From the NCBI RefSeq assembly GCF_030272705.1, contig NZ_JARFYM010000015.1, positions 62,001 through 126,000 on the forward strand: a stretch of 64,000 nucleotides of DNA, read 5' to 3'. The notes beneath the pieces were generated by a model. It did no database searches, was not told the DNA's origin, and worked only from the letters and a program-made list of their open reading frames with translations. Every line of letters starts with the position of its first letter. The stretch's first letter is position 1. The position numbers were made by a program, and so were the translations under genes. Of the stretch, positions 61,756 through 64,000 are shown piece by piece. This stretch comes from Rhizobium mayense. Its GTDB lineage: Bacteria > Pseudomonadota > Alphaproteobacteria > Rhizobiales > Rhizobiaceae.

Positions 61756-62694
61756 ATGAGCGTGAAGATTTTCAAAAGACCGGACATCCAGGCTTTCCTG
61801 GAGGTTGTAAGCGGGCTCGACAAGGACGGCGGCAATCCGCGCGTCAAGCAGATTGTTCACCGGGTCATGTCGGACCTTTTCAGAACCATCGACGATCTCG
61901 ACGTCACACCCGACGAATACTGGACGGCCATCGCCTGGCTCAACGAGATCGGCGCCACCGGGCAGGCCGGCCTCATCTCGCCCGGCCTCGGCCTCGACCA
62001 TTTTCTCGATGAACGCCTGGACGCGATCGATGCGGAACTCGGCATCGACAACCCGACCCCGCGCACGATCGAGGGGCCCCTCTACGTCGCCGGTGCGCCG
62101 GTATCGCGCGGCTTTGCCCGCCTCGACGACGGCACCGATGCCAATGGCCACACGCTGATCATGCATGGCACGGTCTACGGCGCCGATGGCAAGCCGCTGC
62201 CGGGCGCCACCGTCGAAGTCTGGCACTGTGACACCCGCGGGTTCTATTCACATTTCGACCCGACCGGAAAACAGGCACCCTTCAACATGCGCCGCACGAT
62301 CGTCGCCGACGAGAAGGGCGGGTACAAATTCCAGAGTATCGTTCCGCATGGCTACGGTGTGCCCCCGGGCAGTCCGACGGAAAAGTTGCTGTCGGCCCTC
62401 GGCCGTCACGGTCAGCGCCCGGCGCATATCCATTTCTTTATCAGCGGCCACGGCCACCGGAAGCTGACGACGCAGATCAACATCGAAGGCGATCCGCTGG
62501 TCAACGACGATTTCGCCTATGCGACCCGCGATGGCCTTGTTCCGGCCGTTGTCGAGCGGACCGATGCGGCGGGCATCGCAGCCAATGGCCTCGCGGGCCC
62601 CTTTGCCGAGATCGTTTTCGACATCCATCTGACCGCGCTCATTGACGGCGTCGACAACCAGATCAACGAACAGCGCAAGCGCGCGGCTGCCTGA
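61756..62694 (+). CDS. catA: Catechol 1,2-dioxygenase
   Basis: 312 residues, intradiol ring-cleavage enzyme with non-heme Fe(III). The helical N-terminal dimerisation region (PDIQAFLEVVSGLDKDGGNPRVKQIVHRVMSDLF) precedes the beta-sandwich. Iron ligands: Tyr in EGPLYVAGAP, Tyr in DTRGFYSHFDP, and two His in RPAHIHFFISGHGHRKLTTQIN. It opens catechol to cis,cis-muconate, the substrate of CatB. GGAGGATTG precedes the ATG. In this cluster it follows catC, so the three catechol-branch genes are contiguous. Confidence 0.95.
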   Translation: MSVKIFKRPDIQAFLEVVSGLDKDGGNPRVKQIVHRVMSDLFRTIDDLDVTPDEYWTAIAWLNEIGATGQAGLISPGLGLDHFLDERLDAIDAELGIDNPTPRTIEGPLYVAGAPVSRGFARLDDGTDANGHTLIMHGTVYGADGKPLPGATVEVWHCDTRGFYSHFDPTGKQAPFNMRRTIVADEKGGYKFQSIVPHGYGVPPGSPTEKLLSALGRHGQRPAHIHFFISGHGHRKLTTQINIEGDPLVNDDFAYATRDGLVPAVVERTDAAGIAANGLAGPFAEIVFDIHLTALIDGVDNQINEQRKRAAA

Positions 62695-62785
62695 CAAAGG
62701 CGACACTGGCGGCCCGGATGGGCCGCCCACCATCCCATTATCGACATCGTTGCAAGGGGCACGTGCCTCTTGCGGAAGGAAAATC

Positions 62786-64000
62786 ATGTCCGCGATTATC
62801 GAAAAAGCCCGTAGCCTCGACCACCTGCTCGACACGGCCGTGCAAGACGACAAGGAAGCAGGCCTATTCCGATGCCGCCGCGACATCTTCACCGATGAAG
62901 ACCTGTTCGCGCTTGAGATGAAGCATATCTTCGAGAGCAACTGGGTTTATCTGGCGCATGAAAGCCAGATTCCGGAAAACAACGACTATTACACCACCTA
63001 TATCGGCCGCCAGCCCGTCGTCATCACCCGCGACAAGACAGGCGAACTCCATGCCGTGATCAATGCGTGCGCCCATCGTGGGGCGATGCTCTGCCGCCGC
63101 AAGCACGGCAACAAGGGCAGCTTCACCTGTCCCTTCCACGGCTGGACGTTTTCAAATACGGGCAAGCTACTGAAGGTGAAGGACGAGAAGACGACGCAAT
63201 ATCCTGAGCAGTTCGCAAAGGACGGTTCGCATGACCTGACGCGCGTCCCTCGCTTCGAAAGTTATCGCGGCTTCCTGTTCGGCAGCCTGAAGGGGGACGT
63301 GCCGTCCCTCCAAGAGTTTCTCGGCGAGGCCAGAGTCATCATCGATCAGGTCGTAGACCAGGCGCCGAATGGGCTCGAAGTTCTGAGAGGCAATTCGTCC
63401 TACGTCTACGACGGCAACTGGAAGCTCCAGATGGAAAATGGCTGCGACGGCTACCACGTCTCGTCCGTGCACTGGAACTACGCCGCCACCATGGGGCGGC
63501 GCAACGAGGAGGGCACGAAGGCGGTGGACGCCAATTCGTGGAGCAAGTCCGTCGCCGGTGTCTACGGGTTCGAAAACGGCCATATCCTGCTTTGGACCAA
63601 AACCATGAACCCGGAGGTCCGCCCCGTCTACGGCAAACGGGAGGAGATCAAGGCGCGCGTCGGCGAGGTGAAGGCGGATTTCATCGTCAACCAGACCCGC
63701 AACCTCTGTGTCTATCCCAACCTCTTCCTTATGGACCAGTTCAGTACGCAGATCCGTGTGACGCGTCCGATCAGCGTCGACAAGACCGAGGTCAGCATTT
63801 TCTGTTTCGCTCCAAAGGGCGAGAGCGAACAGGATCGCACCCTGCGCATCCGCCAGTACGAAGACTTCTTCAACGTTTCCGGCATGGGAACCGCGGACGA
63901 TCTGGAAGAGTTCCGCGCCTGCCAGGCCGGTTATGCCGGCGCCACTGCGCCGTGGAACGATCTGTCGCGCGGCGCACCATTGTGGATCGACGGCCCCGAT
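62786..64000 (+). CDS. benA: Benzoate 1,2-dioxygenase large (alpha) subunit, partial at right edge
   Basis: 405 residues are visible and no stop is reached before the window ends (family length ~450). Rieske centre: CAHRGAMLC-x10-FTCPFHGW (CxH and CxxH). Mononuclear iron site: MENGCDGYHVSSVHWNYA (D-x2-H-x4-H). The sequence QIRVTRPISVDKTEVSIFCFAPKGE fits the benzoate/toluate/anthranilate group. With a beta subunit and reductase, expected beyond the edge, it converts benzoate to a cis-diol that is then oxidised to catechol. GGAAGGA lies before the ATG. Anthranilate dioxygenase is the main alternative; both feed catechol to CatA. Confidence 0.9.
   Translation, partial: MSAIIEKARSLDHLLDTAVQDDKEAGLFRCRRDIFTDEDLFALEMKHIFESNWVYLAHESQIPENNDYYTTYIGRQPVVITRDKTGELHAVINACAHRGAMLCRRKHGNKGSFTCPFHGWTFSNTGKLLKVKDEKTTQYPEQFAKDGSHDLTRVPRFESYRGFLFGSLKGDVPSLQEFLGEARVIIDQVVDQAPNGLEVLRGNSSYVYDGNWKLQMENGCDGYHVSSVHWNYAATMGRRNEEGTKAVDANSWSKSVAGVYGFENGHILLWTKTMNPEVRPVYGKREEIKARVGEVKADFIVNQTRNLCVYPNLFLMDQFSTQIRVTRPISVDKTEVSIFCFAPKGESEQDRTLRIRQYEDFFNVSGMGTADDLEEFRACQAGYAGATAPWNDLSRGAPLWIDGPD

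Overview
The window reads as part of a secondary replicon or accessory chromosomal region of an alphaproteobacterium of the Rhizobium/Agrobacterium type. The evidence is the high-GC, densely packed genes, repABC-type RepA and RepB partition proteins with a 16-bp parS palindrome, an IalB-family periplasmic protein, and a beta-ketoadipate (cat/ben) pathway. No rRNA, tRNA, transposase or CRISPR array was recognised.

Layout. 1-2030: small secreted proteins and a zinc metallopeptidase-like protein (minus strand). 2528-7166: peptidase T, then a GntR / RutA-like monooxygenase / flavin reductase operon divergent from a quinone-oxidoreductase-like gene. 7224-17119: mostly minus-strand metabolic genes: a flavin-linked 2-hydroxyacid dehydrogenase, two MFS transporters (one with a large inserted loop), an Old Yellow Enzyme, a luciferase-like oxidoreductase and an HtrA-like protease. 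17269-24800: a peroxide and sulfur-oxidation repair island. It holds ohr beside a frameshifted ohrR, a DipZ-like thiol-disulfide membrane protein coupled to exported MsrA, a two-component system and a Tat-exported epoxide-hydrolase-like enzyme. Three of its promoters share a bipartite operator with 72-73 bp spacing. 25174-31084: a DUF4168 protein, parS-repA-repB without repC, two small proteins and a B12-type radical SAM enzyme.

31464-54574 is the most striking part: a two-partner secretion / contact-dependent-inhibition type locus. An IalB-like protein, a FhaC/ShlB-type outer-membrane transporter and two lipoproteins precede a 5,520-residue filamentous hemagglutinin/CdiA-like exoprotein. That protein ends in a self-cleaving HINT domain and a candidate PD-(D/E)XK nuclease tip. 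It is followed by a probable immunity gene and a graveyard of displaced modules: an FHA fragment, a second candidate nuclease tip overlapping its own immunity-like gene, and a third immunity-like gene broken by one amber codon.

54841-64000: a secreted L,D-transpeptidase-like protein, a basic amino acid decarboxylase with a GNAT acetyltransferase, and catR divergent from catB-catC-catA, then benA, which runs off the right edge. Together these convert benzoate or catechol towards beta-ketoadipate enol-lactone.

All family assignments come from reading motifs in the translated sequence; no database search was run.
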